Under the pieces are notes generated by a model that did not search any database, was not told the DNA's origin, and saw only the letters and a list, made by a program, of their open reading frames with translations. Shown in pieces: positions 22,662 to 31,947 of a stretch of 64,000 bases of DNA (position 1 is its first letter; every line of letters starts with the position of its first letter). This DNA comes from Romanomermis culicivorax (Eukaryota > Nematoda > Enoplea > Mermithida > Mermithidae), in contig CAWUHX010000069.1 of NCBI GenBank assembly GCA_963922205.1, forward strand, positions 558,001-622,000. The letters are read 5' to 3'. Position numbers and translations under genes: made by a program.

Positions 22662-23559
22662 TGTAACGTACCTGCTAAAGCAGTACTGTAAATATGTAGC
22701 ATACTGTATGTGATAAACATTTATTAGATATTATTTTATTTTCACATTTTATCGTCTCAAGGATGTCTGGGATTCACACCCAAACATTCCTATAAAATTA
22801 CGTGAAGTACTTTATTTTGATCCGTTCACACCCCGGTAGCCCAATTAAGATGCCCTAATTAATTTGCGCAAACGGCAGCTGTTCCCCTAGAACCTACACT
22901 AAACTACACATTCCACAGCTACCGTAATCCTCTGTAAAAATCGTAAACAACACCTGCACACAGTAAAATACGTAGAAGCCCCGCCGTACAGTAGTCTCAA
23001 GTGTAACGGTAGCGGCGGCCCCACAAAACATGTGTATACAGGGAAACCGATACAGGAAGCATGCACAGAAGCACAAAGGTGTGGCCAAACCCACCGTAGA
23101 AAGCAAGTGAAGCACAGAAAGCATACGGTACCAGAAAAGCGTTAGAGGGGCGTAACTAAGTAAGCATAAAAAGCGTGGCAGGAAACGACGATTGGCGGAA
23201 GAAGATGGACAGAAGCTCGACCTCCCGCGACGCCCCGGGAGTGGCCAGAATCGCCGTATAAAAGAAGAAGCAAAGCGTGATTTGATTCATTCTATTTCTT
23301 GTATCGTTCAATTTTTCGACCCGGCGCCCGTATTTGCAAGCATTGTTTTGAGAGCGAGTCTCATTTTTATTCGGAAGCAATTAAGCCGTGTATACTCGCC
23401 GCGTTTATCGTTATCGTTGTCGTATCGACGTCTAAAGCAGCCGTCGAGTATTGTAAAGCCGTATATTATCGCCCCGTATTGTACCGCCCGTGCCCTTGTC
23501 CCCGCCCTATCGACTGATTGGTTAGTAGTAAAGTACCTCACACAAATCTGGTCGTTACA
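22662..23559 (+). repeat. Left LTR
   Basis: It starts TGTAAC and ends GTTACA, a perfect 6-bp inverted terminus with the usual TG...CA. A promoter-like TATAAAAG lies at 23257-23264. It is 898 bp, the same length as the right LTR. Short open frames inside are not genes; they recur in both LTRs. Confidence 0.95.
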
Positions 23560-23564
23560 TATTT

Positions 23565-23582
23565 TGGTGACCGTACCGTTAC
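23565..23582 (+). other. Primer-binding site
   Basis: TGGTGACCGTACCGTTAC begins 5 bases after the LTR. A TGG-initial site here pairs with the CCA 3' end of a tRNA to prime minus-strand DNA. I cannot name the tRNA from the sequence alone. Confidence 0.7.
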
Positions 23583-23802
23583 GTTAACCACTGGAACTCC
23601 CTGCCCCCAATTAGGTGTACTCTTATCCGGGCATTTAGAAGCATTAGATAATACAGTAGTAATCATTTCCTACAGTAAGATAGTATTCGTAGAAAGCAAA
23701 CTGGAAATCCCCTCCAACGAGACATTAAGCGATACATTTAAACGAATACAGCGTGAAGCAAAAATTGAAGCATTTAAGCAGAAATCCCAACATGAACCAA
23801 GA

Positions 23803-25549
23803 ATGACCCACCAAACGCAAGATCATTTAGGAGAAATTGTTAGAGAACAGATAAACGATTTGTTTTCAGAACATTTTCATACCCTACTCACACAATTGAA
23901 TCAGAATACAGTAAACCCAACCCTAATAGATGATCTAAGAACTGCAAACATTCGTAATAACATGGCAAATAATTTCTACGCGAAACCTACAGTATTCACG
24001 GGCGGCGTGACCCAACATTTTGGTGAATGGAACAAAAGATTAGAACAATTCATGGCACTCCAAGGCATGAAAGATACAGACGTACAGTTAAAGTTAGCAT
24101 GTTTAAAAATTCATTTACGAGGAGCCGCATTAGCAAAATTCAAAAGTTTAGCAAATTCCGAAAAACCCTCCCCACACATACGAGCAGTATAAAGTCGCAT
24201 TACAGGCATTTTTCCCAAACAATAGAGATAATGAGCTACATCAACAATTCTTGCGCGAAAGAAAACAAAAGCGTTCAGAAACAGTAACAGAATTCTTATT
24301 TGATTTAGAACATCTTGCAACCCTCGCCTACCCTAACTTTAACACAGACGCACGAGAAATGATCATAAAACCCCTCTTTGTAGAAGGCATGCAAAACGAA
24401 ATCAGGGAAGCAATTAAGTATAGAAGGTTCGCGACTCTAAAAGAAATGTCAGACGAAGCAGCTTACATTGAACAGCAAATTCTTAGAAATGAGTTAAAAT
24501 CTAACGTTCTTCCCTTCATACCCCCAAAACCCGAACCCATCTTTTCCCTAACCAAAAATACAGACCAACAGGATCTATTGCATCAGTTAGAACAACAAGT
24601 AAAAGATTTACAGTTGCAGATCAAACAAAAACCTCAACCCCCACAACAGAGTAGCTACAACAATTTCAGTAACAATACTTTCAGCAGGAATAATGCTTAC
24701 AGGAACAATACCACCCCTAGGCAACCCACATGCTTCCAGTGTGGACAAATCGGACACGTAGCTCGTAATTGTAAATCAGTAGGCACCCGAAAATCATGTG
24801 AAATCTGTTTCCGTAATAATCACAGTACACGCGATTGTAAAAGCCGATGCATCCACTGCTCCCAAACAGGACATAGATCAGACAACTGCCTTTCAAAACC
24901 CTACTCCAATTTTCAATGTTTTCTATGCAAGCAGAGAGGTCATGCAAGCAGGTATTGTCCAAATCGGCAGAGTCGTAATATTCAAAATTGCATTGAGTAC
25001 AGGCAACCCCAAACCCTCATGGACATTGACGACCCCGCATTTTACTCAAAATTACCCGCCATAACTAACGGCCCTCAGACTACTTTAGGAACAATCATGC
25101 CCAACACCCACTGCCGTAGTGACGAATACGTCCTTGATCTGGACGTACCCGATTGGTGCGCCATGTCACCAGCCCCCATGCCTGAAGCCGCAAAAATCGA
25201 AAAATTGCCGCCGACCATCCCCGTAGGCTACAAGATCCCCCGAAAGCAAGACACCACGCTGCCCACCGCCCCCGAAACCCCGTCGAAAACAAGCCGCAAC
25301 TTGTTATCCCTTCTCCATGGCCTGACCCCCGAACCCTACCAATTCCGCCCCCGCCAAACACTTCTACCGACCCCCATAAGTAAGCAAGTCCAAACCCCAT
25401 CCCATAACTCAACTTCTAAAGTTTTACAGAATGTTCAGATTTCAAACCGGCCACCCCCCCCAGCTCAAAATCCCAAAACGACAACACCAAAAGCCCCAAC
25501 ACCAAACCAGCCACAACGAAAACATACAGTGCCCCGCCGCCTCCACTAA
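23803..25549 (+). pseudogene. gag: gag (capsid and nucleocapsid), one frame break
   Basis: The structural protein that forms the particle and packages RNA. The first in-frame ATG is 23803, although the frame is open upstream into the LTR. The N-terminal part ends at a TAA at 24190-24192. The rest continues in the +1 frame from about 24176 to 25549; the change falls near the A/C-rich run at 24161-24173. The capsid-type segment spans the break. Then come a Gln-rich coiled segment and four CCHC zinc knuckles in a row, starting at 24731, 24797, 24848 and 24917 (CFQCGQIGHVARNC is the first). Ty3/gypsy gag usually has one or two. A Pro-rich tail follows and overlaps the next frame by 119 bases. The break could be a mutation, a sequencing error or, less likely, programmed. 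Confidence 0.8.
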
Positions 25550-27989
25550 AACATTCTATTGGCCGATGTTTTGTATTTTTCTTTGTATAATAATCCCCAC
25601 ATCGAGTAGTGCCCAATTTCAGATGTGTGGAACTTCATTGAGCGGTCACTCAGTCAGCATACCGAAACTTGTATCATGCATGCCCCCTTCCACACTAGAC
25701 AAACCCGTACAGACACTCGGAAAAATCTATATCCCCTCCACTAAGCCCGACATTACAGACGCATACAAATGCAGTGTTCGCAAACGCAAAATTTGTACTA
25801 ATACAGGATTTTTTGGATCAAAAGGTATTGTCTTCGACCAAACCGAAATGCAAAATCTAACCCCACATGTTTGTAAGGCAATCGTTATAGACAAAGAACA
25901 CAATGGTCAAAAATTATACGAAACCCAACCAGGATTTTGGTCAACAAATAACTCCCAAAGCATAGAATACACATGGTGTTGTACAGACCATTGTACCTCA
26001 GTCACTAACGTCATCATAGAAATAGGACAAATAGCATCTTGGAATGGAAAATCTATGACAGGTACATTAGGCGACCTAGGATCATGCAAACCGACATCAG
26101 GTCATTGTGTCACAGCCGACGGATCTATCATCTGGAATGAAACAGCATTTGAAAACTTATGCCCTTTCGAGTACAAAAATACACATCCCATCAAACTCAC
26201 GCAAACACACATGATAATAGAAGAGCTACAAGGTGCATTCTCGGTTAAAAATACAGTTTTTTCAAACCCCAATTGCCCAGAAATCCAAGACAGCATTCTA
26301 ACCGAACAAGGCATTATCGTACAATTGGACAAAAGCACCCCACATCGTAACGCATTTTTAACCCCAAAAACCAACGAAACTCATACTACACTATACGATT
26401 TTGATGATTTTGAACCCATCAATGCAAAACTCAACTATCTAGCAGATAAAATCCAGGAATTCGAAATTCAAAATTTCAAAAATGTATGGAATGAATTATG
26501 CAGACAGGCACAGCATCACCTTGATCTCGTATGGCAAATTTTGCATCTTGATGCAACCCTTGGAGCGCATGCATTTCTACAAAGAACCGACATAATAGCA
26601 GAATTCACAGGAGAAGCCCTCACAGTCTGGCCCTGCAAGCAGGTAAACGCGTCCAAAGTCTTTTACAACCATAAAATCAACCAAACATGCTACAAACTTT
26701 TGCCCATTCTCGTAGGAACTGAACTCATCTTTTCAAATCCAGGTGGCAACGACTTGACCCCTTTCTCACAAACCGTTGACTGCCATCACATGCATGTAGC
26801 CCTTTACAAACAGAATAATACATGGGTAAGTGAAACAGGATCCCCGCATGTCACAAATTTACCTTTAGAAATCGTCTGGAACCAAAATTTCTCCCTTTTC
26901 CATTTTAATACACCCGCCATTTTTCATGATCAACTTGCAACTATTTCAACCAACTTACTCTTTTTGAAACAATACATTTACAAAACTCACACTCTGGAAA
27001 ACGTTGTCAAAAAACTCGTCAATTACACCGCCCAAATGTCTCTCAATTCCGATACAGTTTACAACATGATCTCAGGCACTGGCCAAGCACTCGGAAATAC
27101 ACTCTCTGGTGCCGGTCAAGGCATAGAACATGTAATTACCGGTACCACCCAAAGCCTCACGGACGGACTAAACAATTTACTCAAAGGACCCCTGCAAATC
27201 ATTATAAATCTCGCCCTTATTACTGTAGTTCTTGCAGGCGTCTTTTATTCGTTTCTCGTTCTTCGAAAATATTTCCCCTCCCCAAAGCATCAGGTCACAC
27301 ATGAACATACATACGAAATACCATCGAACAACAGACATTTACATGAGACCATACCCCCATCATTCGGCCATGCTCTCTTAGAATTAGCTAATCGTCGTGG
27401 GGCACAAACACAGCAGAAATACGTCCTTGTCGATATTGATACCCCCCAAACCCCTGCAATCGAACTGATTAATCAAATTCACCAATCTGCATCAAACAAG
27501 CCACCCCAGAATCTACCTGAAAAACATACCCCTCACATCCCAATTACACTTAACAACAAATTAATGACAAAAGGCATGATTGACACTGGTGCAGTTTACT
27601 CACTCATTGATTCCCGAGTCGCGCAACTTTTACAATTAGACATGAAACCCCCGCTAGTCCAAGCAAAAGCAGCAAATAATCTTCCGATTCACTTTGTAGG
27701 AACCACTTTTGTCACTGTGACAGCCCAAACAATCCAGGAAACAATCATGATCCATGTTCAAAAAGATTGTACAGCAGACATCCTTCTAGGCAAAAACTTT
27801 CTCAGTCGATTTTCGGAATACACTATCAACAATCAAAAATCACAGGTCAAATTTGGCAATGTCATACTACCTTGTGATGGCCTAGAATACAGCCCACTTT
27901 CGACCGGAAAAATTAGAATTACCACCCCGTACAGTAACCAAATTTACTGTCCCCTTGCCCAAATCGTACTTACTGGTCAAACAGCTTGA
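25431..27989 (+). CDS. Envelope-like glycoprotein fused to retropepsin protease
   Basis: 852 codons from a true ATG, in the +1 frame relative to gag. After a basic, Gln-rich leader, a hydrophobic segment (about residues 41-58, TFYWPMFCIFLCIIIP) acts as signal peptide. The ectodomain (about 62-585) has many cysteines and nine N-x-S/T sites, a helical middle and a Gly-rich stretch before a transmembrane segment (about 588-612, LQIIINLALITVVLAGVF). A tail of about 100 residues leads into an aspartic protease: active-site DTGA at residues 718-721 and ILLGKNFL near 784. The protease should cut gag and pol; the glycoprotein would be membrane-inserted. How the protease reaches the cytosolic side is explained by the single membrane pass, since it follows the tail. 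The frame is intact, unlike gag and RT. Protease call is firm; envelope call rests on topology and glycosylation sites. Confidence 0.8.
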   Translation: MFRFQTGHPPQLKIPKRQHQKPQHQTSHNENIQCPAASTKTFYWPMFCIFLCIIIPTSSSAQFQMCGTSLSGHSVSIPKLVSCMPPSTLDKPVQTLGKIYIPSTKPDITDAYKCSVRKRKICTNTGFFGSKGIVFDQTEMQNLTPHVCKAIVIDKEHNGQKLYETQPGFWSTNNSQSIEYTWCCTDHCTSVTNVIIEIGQIASWNGKSMTGTLGDLGSCKPTSGHCVTADGSIIWNETAFENLCPFEYKNTHPIKLTQTHMIIEELQGAFSVKNTVFSNPNCPEIQDSILTEQGIIVQLDKSTPHRNAFLTPKTNETHTTLYDFDDFEPINAKLNYLADKIQEFEIQNFKNVWNELCRQAQHHLDLVWQILHLDATLGAHAFLQRTDIIAEFTGEALTVWPCKQVNASKVFYNHKINQTCYKLLPILVGTELIFSNPGGNDLTPFSQTVDCHHMHVALYKQNNTWVSETGSPHVTNLPLEIVWNQNFSLFHFNTPAIFHDQLATISTNLLFLKQYIYKTHTLENVVKKLVNYTAQMSLNSDTVYNMISGTGQALGNTLSGAGQGIEHVITGTTQSLTDGLNNLLKGPLQIIINLALITVVLAGVFYSFLVLRKYFPSPKHQVTHEHTYEIPSNNRHLHETIPPSFGHALLELANRRGAQTQQKYVLVDIDTPQTPAIELINQIHQSASNKPPQNLPEKHTPHIPITLNNKLMTKGMIDTGAVYSLIDSRVAQLLQLDMKPPLVQAKAANNLPIHFVGTTFVTVTAQTIQETIMIHVQKDCTADILLGKNFLSRFSEYTINNQKSQVKFGNVILPCDGLEYSPLSTGKIRITTPYSNQIYCPLAQIVLTGQTA

Positions 27990-28011
27990 ATTCACCCCGA
28001 AACCCAAATAG

Positions 28012-28965
28012 AATCCCAAAGTCCATTTTGCAGCTTGTGTCTCTGAAAATCAAAACAGTCGCATATGCATATCGGTCCTAAACACGCAAGAAACAGCTCA
28101 AATTCTTTACCCCGGAACATGCATTGGTACAGTCTCCTGTTACATTCCAAAACAAAATACTCCCGTTAACATACCCCCCTCCACGCAAAGTCAGCCCAAC
28201 CGTTTTGATACATTCACATGGTTAAAAGAAAACGTTAATTTAACCTCCAGTGACCTGACAGAAGCAGAAAAAACGCAACTCCTACGCGCCCTATCAAAGT
28301 ATCCCACATTATATGCTAAATCCAAAATGGATGTAGGTAGAACCACCCTCGTTTCACATACAATTGACACCAATGGCTCCCAACCCGTACGTAGACAACT
28401 TTATCGGACTTCCCCAAAAGAAAAGCAAATTATACAAGCAGAAGTTGAGCAACTCGCAGCAGCAGGTGTCATAAGCCAAAGCAATTCTCCATGGTGTACC
28501 AACACAGTTTTACTTCCAAAAAAAGACGGAGGCCATCGTTTATGCATTGATTTTAGAGGCCTCAATAAAGTAACCAAGAAAGATACATACCCCCTGCCCC
28601 CCATAGATGAAATTCTAGACACTCTACATGGCATGAAATATTTCACCTCTCTTGACCAATCCAATGCATATTATTCCATTCCTATAGCCCAAGCAGACAG
28701 AGAAAAAACGGCCTTTAATTGCTCAGCCGGCCAGTATCAACTCAATTACCTCCCTTTTGGACTCACCAATGCCCCAGCCACATTCCAAAGGTTAATGGAT
28801 GTTATTCTTTTGGGCCTGCAATGCAACACATGCCTTGTATATCTCGACGATGTTTAGGTATTCGCAGACTCCCATGCCCAAATGCTGGAACGTTCAGACA
28901 CTATTCTTGCCCGATTCTCACAAGCAGGCCTTAAGCTAAACATACAAAAATGTAAATTCTGATAG
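28012..28965 (+). pseudogene. pol: Reverse transcriptase, interrupted by stops
   Basis: The frame is +1 relative to the protease and is preceded by an in-frame TAG at 28009-28011. Clear RT motifs follow: PVRRQLYRTSP, VLLPKKDGGHRLCIDFRGLN, FTSLDQSNAYYSI, LPFGLTNAPATFQRLMD and the catalytic YLDDV. An in-frame TAG (28855-28857) comes directly after YLDDV, and TGA-TAG (28960-28965) stand in tandem where the next conserved block (CKF, then a Trp or Gln position) continues. The enzyme would copy the RNA genome into DNA, but this copy cannot make a full RT without reading through at least three stops. The catalytic Asp pair is intact. Confidence 0.9.
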
Positions 28966-31014
28966 CCCCAAGTCCAATACTTAGGCCACGTCATTTCTCA
29001 GCAAGGCATTTCACCAGATCCCCATAAGGTACAGGCCATCTATGACATACCCACACCCAAAAGCTCAAAAGAAGTTAAGTCTTTCCTTGGCCTACCCTCG
29101 TATTATCGTAGATTCATTCCAAATTGCTCTCAAGTTTCTAGCCCACTCACATCGCTACTCAAAAAGAATTCGGAATTTTCCTGGGGCCCTGAGCAGCAAA
29201 ACGCATTCACTAAACTAAAAGAATTACTCATTCATGCCCCAATACTGCAGCATCCCGATTTCACAAAACCATTTATACTGCAAACTGACGCCTCAAAACT
29301 CGGAATCGGCGCCATTCTCAGTCAGCTAGATAGCAAAGGTCAGGATCGCCCCATCGCTTTTGGGAGCCGCACATTGAAACCCGCAGAACGCAACTACCCA
29401 ATAACTGAGTTGGAAACCCCTGCAGTAGTTGAGTTTGTCAAGTATTTCCGCCCCTACCTTTTCCAGCAACATGTTATTGTACACACTGACCATACAGCAG
29501 TTCAAGCAGTTCTACAGAAGGAAAACCCATCCCCTCGCATTGCCCGTTGGGGATTAGCCCTCTCTGGTATTCAGCTAGACATTCGACCCAAGAAAGGCAC
29601 TGCTAACAACAACGCAGATGCAGTTTCTCGATTCCCCTCACAAACAGCAAAGCAATCCTTTGATATTGAGCAATTAGAAACCCGCCCCGAAATACCAACT
29701 ATCAATTCAGTTTTGGAAGCCGAAGCAACTGAACAAGAAGAGCAACAGAAAAATTATGCCGAACTCCAACGCACTGACCCAACTGTCAAAACTATTTTAG
29801 CAAAAATCGCCCAAAAACACCCCCTTACCCTTATCAAATTCGCAGTGCATCACAACATTCTCTTCCGTATAGTCGACAAACAGGCAAAACTATACATTCC
29901 CAAGTCGCAAGTCCAGCATCTCATCGCCTCACATCATGACAGCAAATTCACAGGTCATTTTGCTGCCCAGAAAACTTTACACTTGCTCCGACAAAAATAT
30001 TTTTGGCCCCAAATGAGCCGTGATATCAAACGATACTGCAAAACTTGTCACCCATGCCAGACACAGAAAGCTCTTAGACACAAGGTACATGCAAATTTAG
30101 TACCAATTCAGCCGACTGGCCCATTTGATAGAGTCGGTGTTGATTGCATGGGACCGTTACCCCTCACTGAAGACGGCAACCGATTCATTGTCATTTTCAT
30201 CGATTATTTCACAAAGTATGTAGAGGCATTCCCGACCCCTGACATCACTGCAGCCACTATTGCCAAGCTATTCGTAACCAAAATTGTTTGCCGTCATGGG
30301 TCCCCAAAAATCATCCATTGTGATCGTGGCTCCGATTTTGAATCCGATCTCTTCTCACGGATAACTAGTTTATGCAATACTCAGAAAATTCATACCACCC
30401 CATATCATCCCATTGCCAATGGGGAAGTTGAGCGTTGCAACCAAACCCTAGCCACCCGTATCTGCATGTACATCAATTCAAATCACACTGATTGGGATAC
30501 TTATCTACCCTATGCCGTTTTTTCGATCAACATTCATAAAAATGATAGCACATCGTATCCCCCATTTGAATTACTCCACGGGAGGCAAGCAAATCTGCCG
30601 TCAGACGCAGCCTTGAATTTTTTCCCCACATCCTACATGGTTGATTTAGACAATTACGCCCTTCGTGTAAAATCACATTTTACAGAAGCACTCTCAACCG
30701 TGCAGAAAAGTTTGCAAAAAGCCCAAGCCCACTATACCCATCAGTATAACAAGCATGCTCAGAACATACACTACAAGGTAGGTGATCTTATTCTCTACAA
30801 AAATCATTCGTGTAAACAAGGGGTGACTCCCAAATTCCTCCCTCGCCAAAACGGACCCTATACAGTTACAAATTTCATGTACCCCAACGTTACACTTAAA
30901 CATCCCTATAAGAATATTACATTTACGGTGCATGTAAACGAGACAACCCCTTTCTACCCTCGGAAAGCAACTATCGAATCTACCCCCACCCCTCCTCAAC
31001 CTCGAAAGCCTTGA
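28966..31014 (+). CDS. pol: pol: RT thumb, RNase H and integrase
   Basis: 682 open codons in the RT frame, without stops to TAA-free end TGA at 31012-31014. The first part is the RT end (YLGHVIS, FLGLPSYYRRFIPN). RNase H shows TDASKLGIGAIL, the ELE helix, HTDH and NADAVSR, i.e. all four acidic positions. Integrase has the HHCC zinc finger (HHDSKFTGHFA ... CKTCHPC), then the D, D-x35-E core (VDCMGPLP, IHCDRGSDF, NGEVERCN), and a C-terminal GPY module (NGPYTV). No chromodomain is seen. It would remove RNA from the hybrid and insert the DNA copy. The first in-frame ATG is 29374, but the domains start upstream, so it is part of a polyprotein rather than a separate gene. Confidence 0.9.
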   Translation, partial: PQVQYLGHVISQQGISPDPHKVQAIYDIPTPKSSKEVKSFLGLPSYYRRFIPNCSQVSSPLTSLLKKNSEFSWGPEQQNAFTKLKELLIHAPILQHPDFTKPFILQTDASKLGIGAILSQLDSKGQDRPIAFGSRTLKPAERNYPITELETPAVVEFVKYFRPYLFQQHVIVHTDHTAVQAVLQKENPSPRIARWGLALSGIQLDIRPKKGTANNNADAVSRFPSQTAKQSFDIEQLETRPEIPTINSVLEAEATEQEEQQKNYAELQRTDPTVKTILAKIAQKHPLTLIKFAVHHNILFRIVDKQAKLYIPKSQVQHLIASHHDSKFTGHFAAQKTLHLLRQKYFWPQMSRDIKRYCKTCHPCQTQKALRHKVHANLVPIQPTGPFDRVGVDCMGPLPLTEDGNRFIVIFIDYFTKYVEAFPTPDITAATIAKLFVTKIVCRHGSPKIIHCDRGSDFESDLFSRITSLCNTQKIHTTPYHPIANGEVERCNQTLATRICMYINSNHTDWDTYLPYAVFSINIHKNDSTSYPPFELLHGRQANLPSDAALNFFPTSYMVDLDNYALRVKSHFTEALSTVQKSLQKAQAHYTHQYNKHAQNIHYKVGDLILYKNHSCKQGVTPKFLPRQNGPYTVTNFMYPNVTLKHPYKNITFTVHVNETTPFYPRKATIESTPTPPQPRKP

Positions 31015-31032
31015 ACGAGGTCGTTCAACTCC

Positions 31033-31045
31033 GGAAGGAGGGAAA
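31033..31045 (+). other. Polypurine tract
   Basis: GGAAGGAGGGAAA abuts the right LTR. It primes plus-strand DNA in LTR retrotransposons. It starts 18 bases after the integrase stop, which leaves no room for a 3' env gene. Confidence 0.85.
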
Positions 31046-31943
31046 TGTAACGTACCTGCTAAAGCAGTACTGTAAATATGTAGCATACTGTATGTGATAA
31101 ACATTTATTAGATATTATTTTATTTTCACATTTTATCGTCTCAAGGATGTCTGGGATTCACACCCAAACATTCCTATAAAATTACGTGAAGTACTTTATT
31201 TTGATCCGTTCACACCCCGGTAGCCCAATTAAGATGCCCTAATTAATTTGCGCAAACGGCAGCTGTTCCCCTAGAACCTACACTAAACTACACATTCCAC
31301 AGCTACCGTAATCCTCCGTAAAAATCGTAAACAACACCTGCACACAGTAAAATACGTAGAAGCCCCGCCCTACAGTAGTCTCAAGTGTAACGGTAGCGGC
31401 GGCCCCACAAAACATGTGTATACAGGGAAACGGATACAGGAAGCATGCACAGAAGCACAAAGGTGTGGCCAAACCCACCGTAGAAAGCAAGTGAAGCACA
31501 GAAAGCATACGGTACCAGAAAAGCGTTAGAGGGGCGTAACTAAGTAAGCATAAAAAACGTGGCAGGAAACGACGATTGGCGGAAGAAGATGGACAGAAGC
31601 TCGACCTCCCGCGACGCCCCGGGAGTGGCCAGAATCGCCGTATAAAAGAAGAAGCAAAGCGTGATTTGATTCATTCTATTTCTTGTATCGTTCAATTTTT
31701 CGACCCCACGCCCGTATTTGCAAGCATTGTTTTGAGAGCGAGTCTCATTTTTATTCGGAAGCAATTAAGCCGTGTATACTCGCCGCGTTTATCGTTATCA
31801 TTGTCGTATCGACGTCTAAAGCAGCCGTCGAGTATTGTAAAGCTGTATATTATCGCCCCGTATTGTACCGCCCGTGCCCTTGTCCCCGCCGTATCGATCG
31901 ATTGGTTAGAAGTAAAGTACCTCACACAAATCTGGTCGTTACA
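31046..31943 (+). repeat. Right LTR
   Basis: It is 898 bp with the same TGTAAC ... GTTACA termini. The TATAAAAG box is at 31641-31648. About twelve substitutions separate it from the left LTR, for example near 31317, 31370 and 31432. Confidence 0.95.
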
Positions 31944-31947
31944 AGGG

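Larger units (their letters stand above)
22662..31943 (+). mobile_element. Complete Ty3/gypsy-type LTR retrotransposon with internal envelope domain
   Basis: The element is 9282 bp: LTRs of 898 bp each, a 4-bp target duplication AGGG (22658-22661 and 31944-31947), a primer site after the left LTR and a polypurine tract before the right one. The coding order is gag, then envelope-like glycoprotein plus protease in one frame, then RT, RNase H and integrase. The integrase C-terminal GPY module and the RT/RNase H/integrase order place it in Ty3/gypsy. The LTRs differ by about a dozen substitutions and no indels, so insertion is fairly recent. Even so, gag has a frame break and RT has several stops. 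In well-known env-bearing elements of this group, env lies 3' of integrase; here nothing but the polypurine tract follows integrase. Confidence 0.9.

Noticed and set aside
23192..23587. Open frame of 131 codons at the end of the left LTR
   Set aside because: It lies within the LTR, recurs in the right LTR and has no domain; gag starts downstream.
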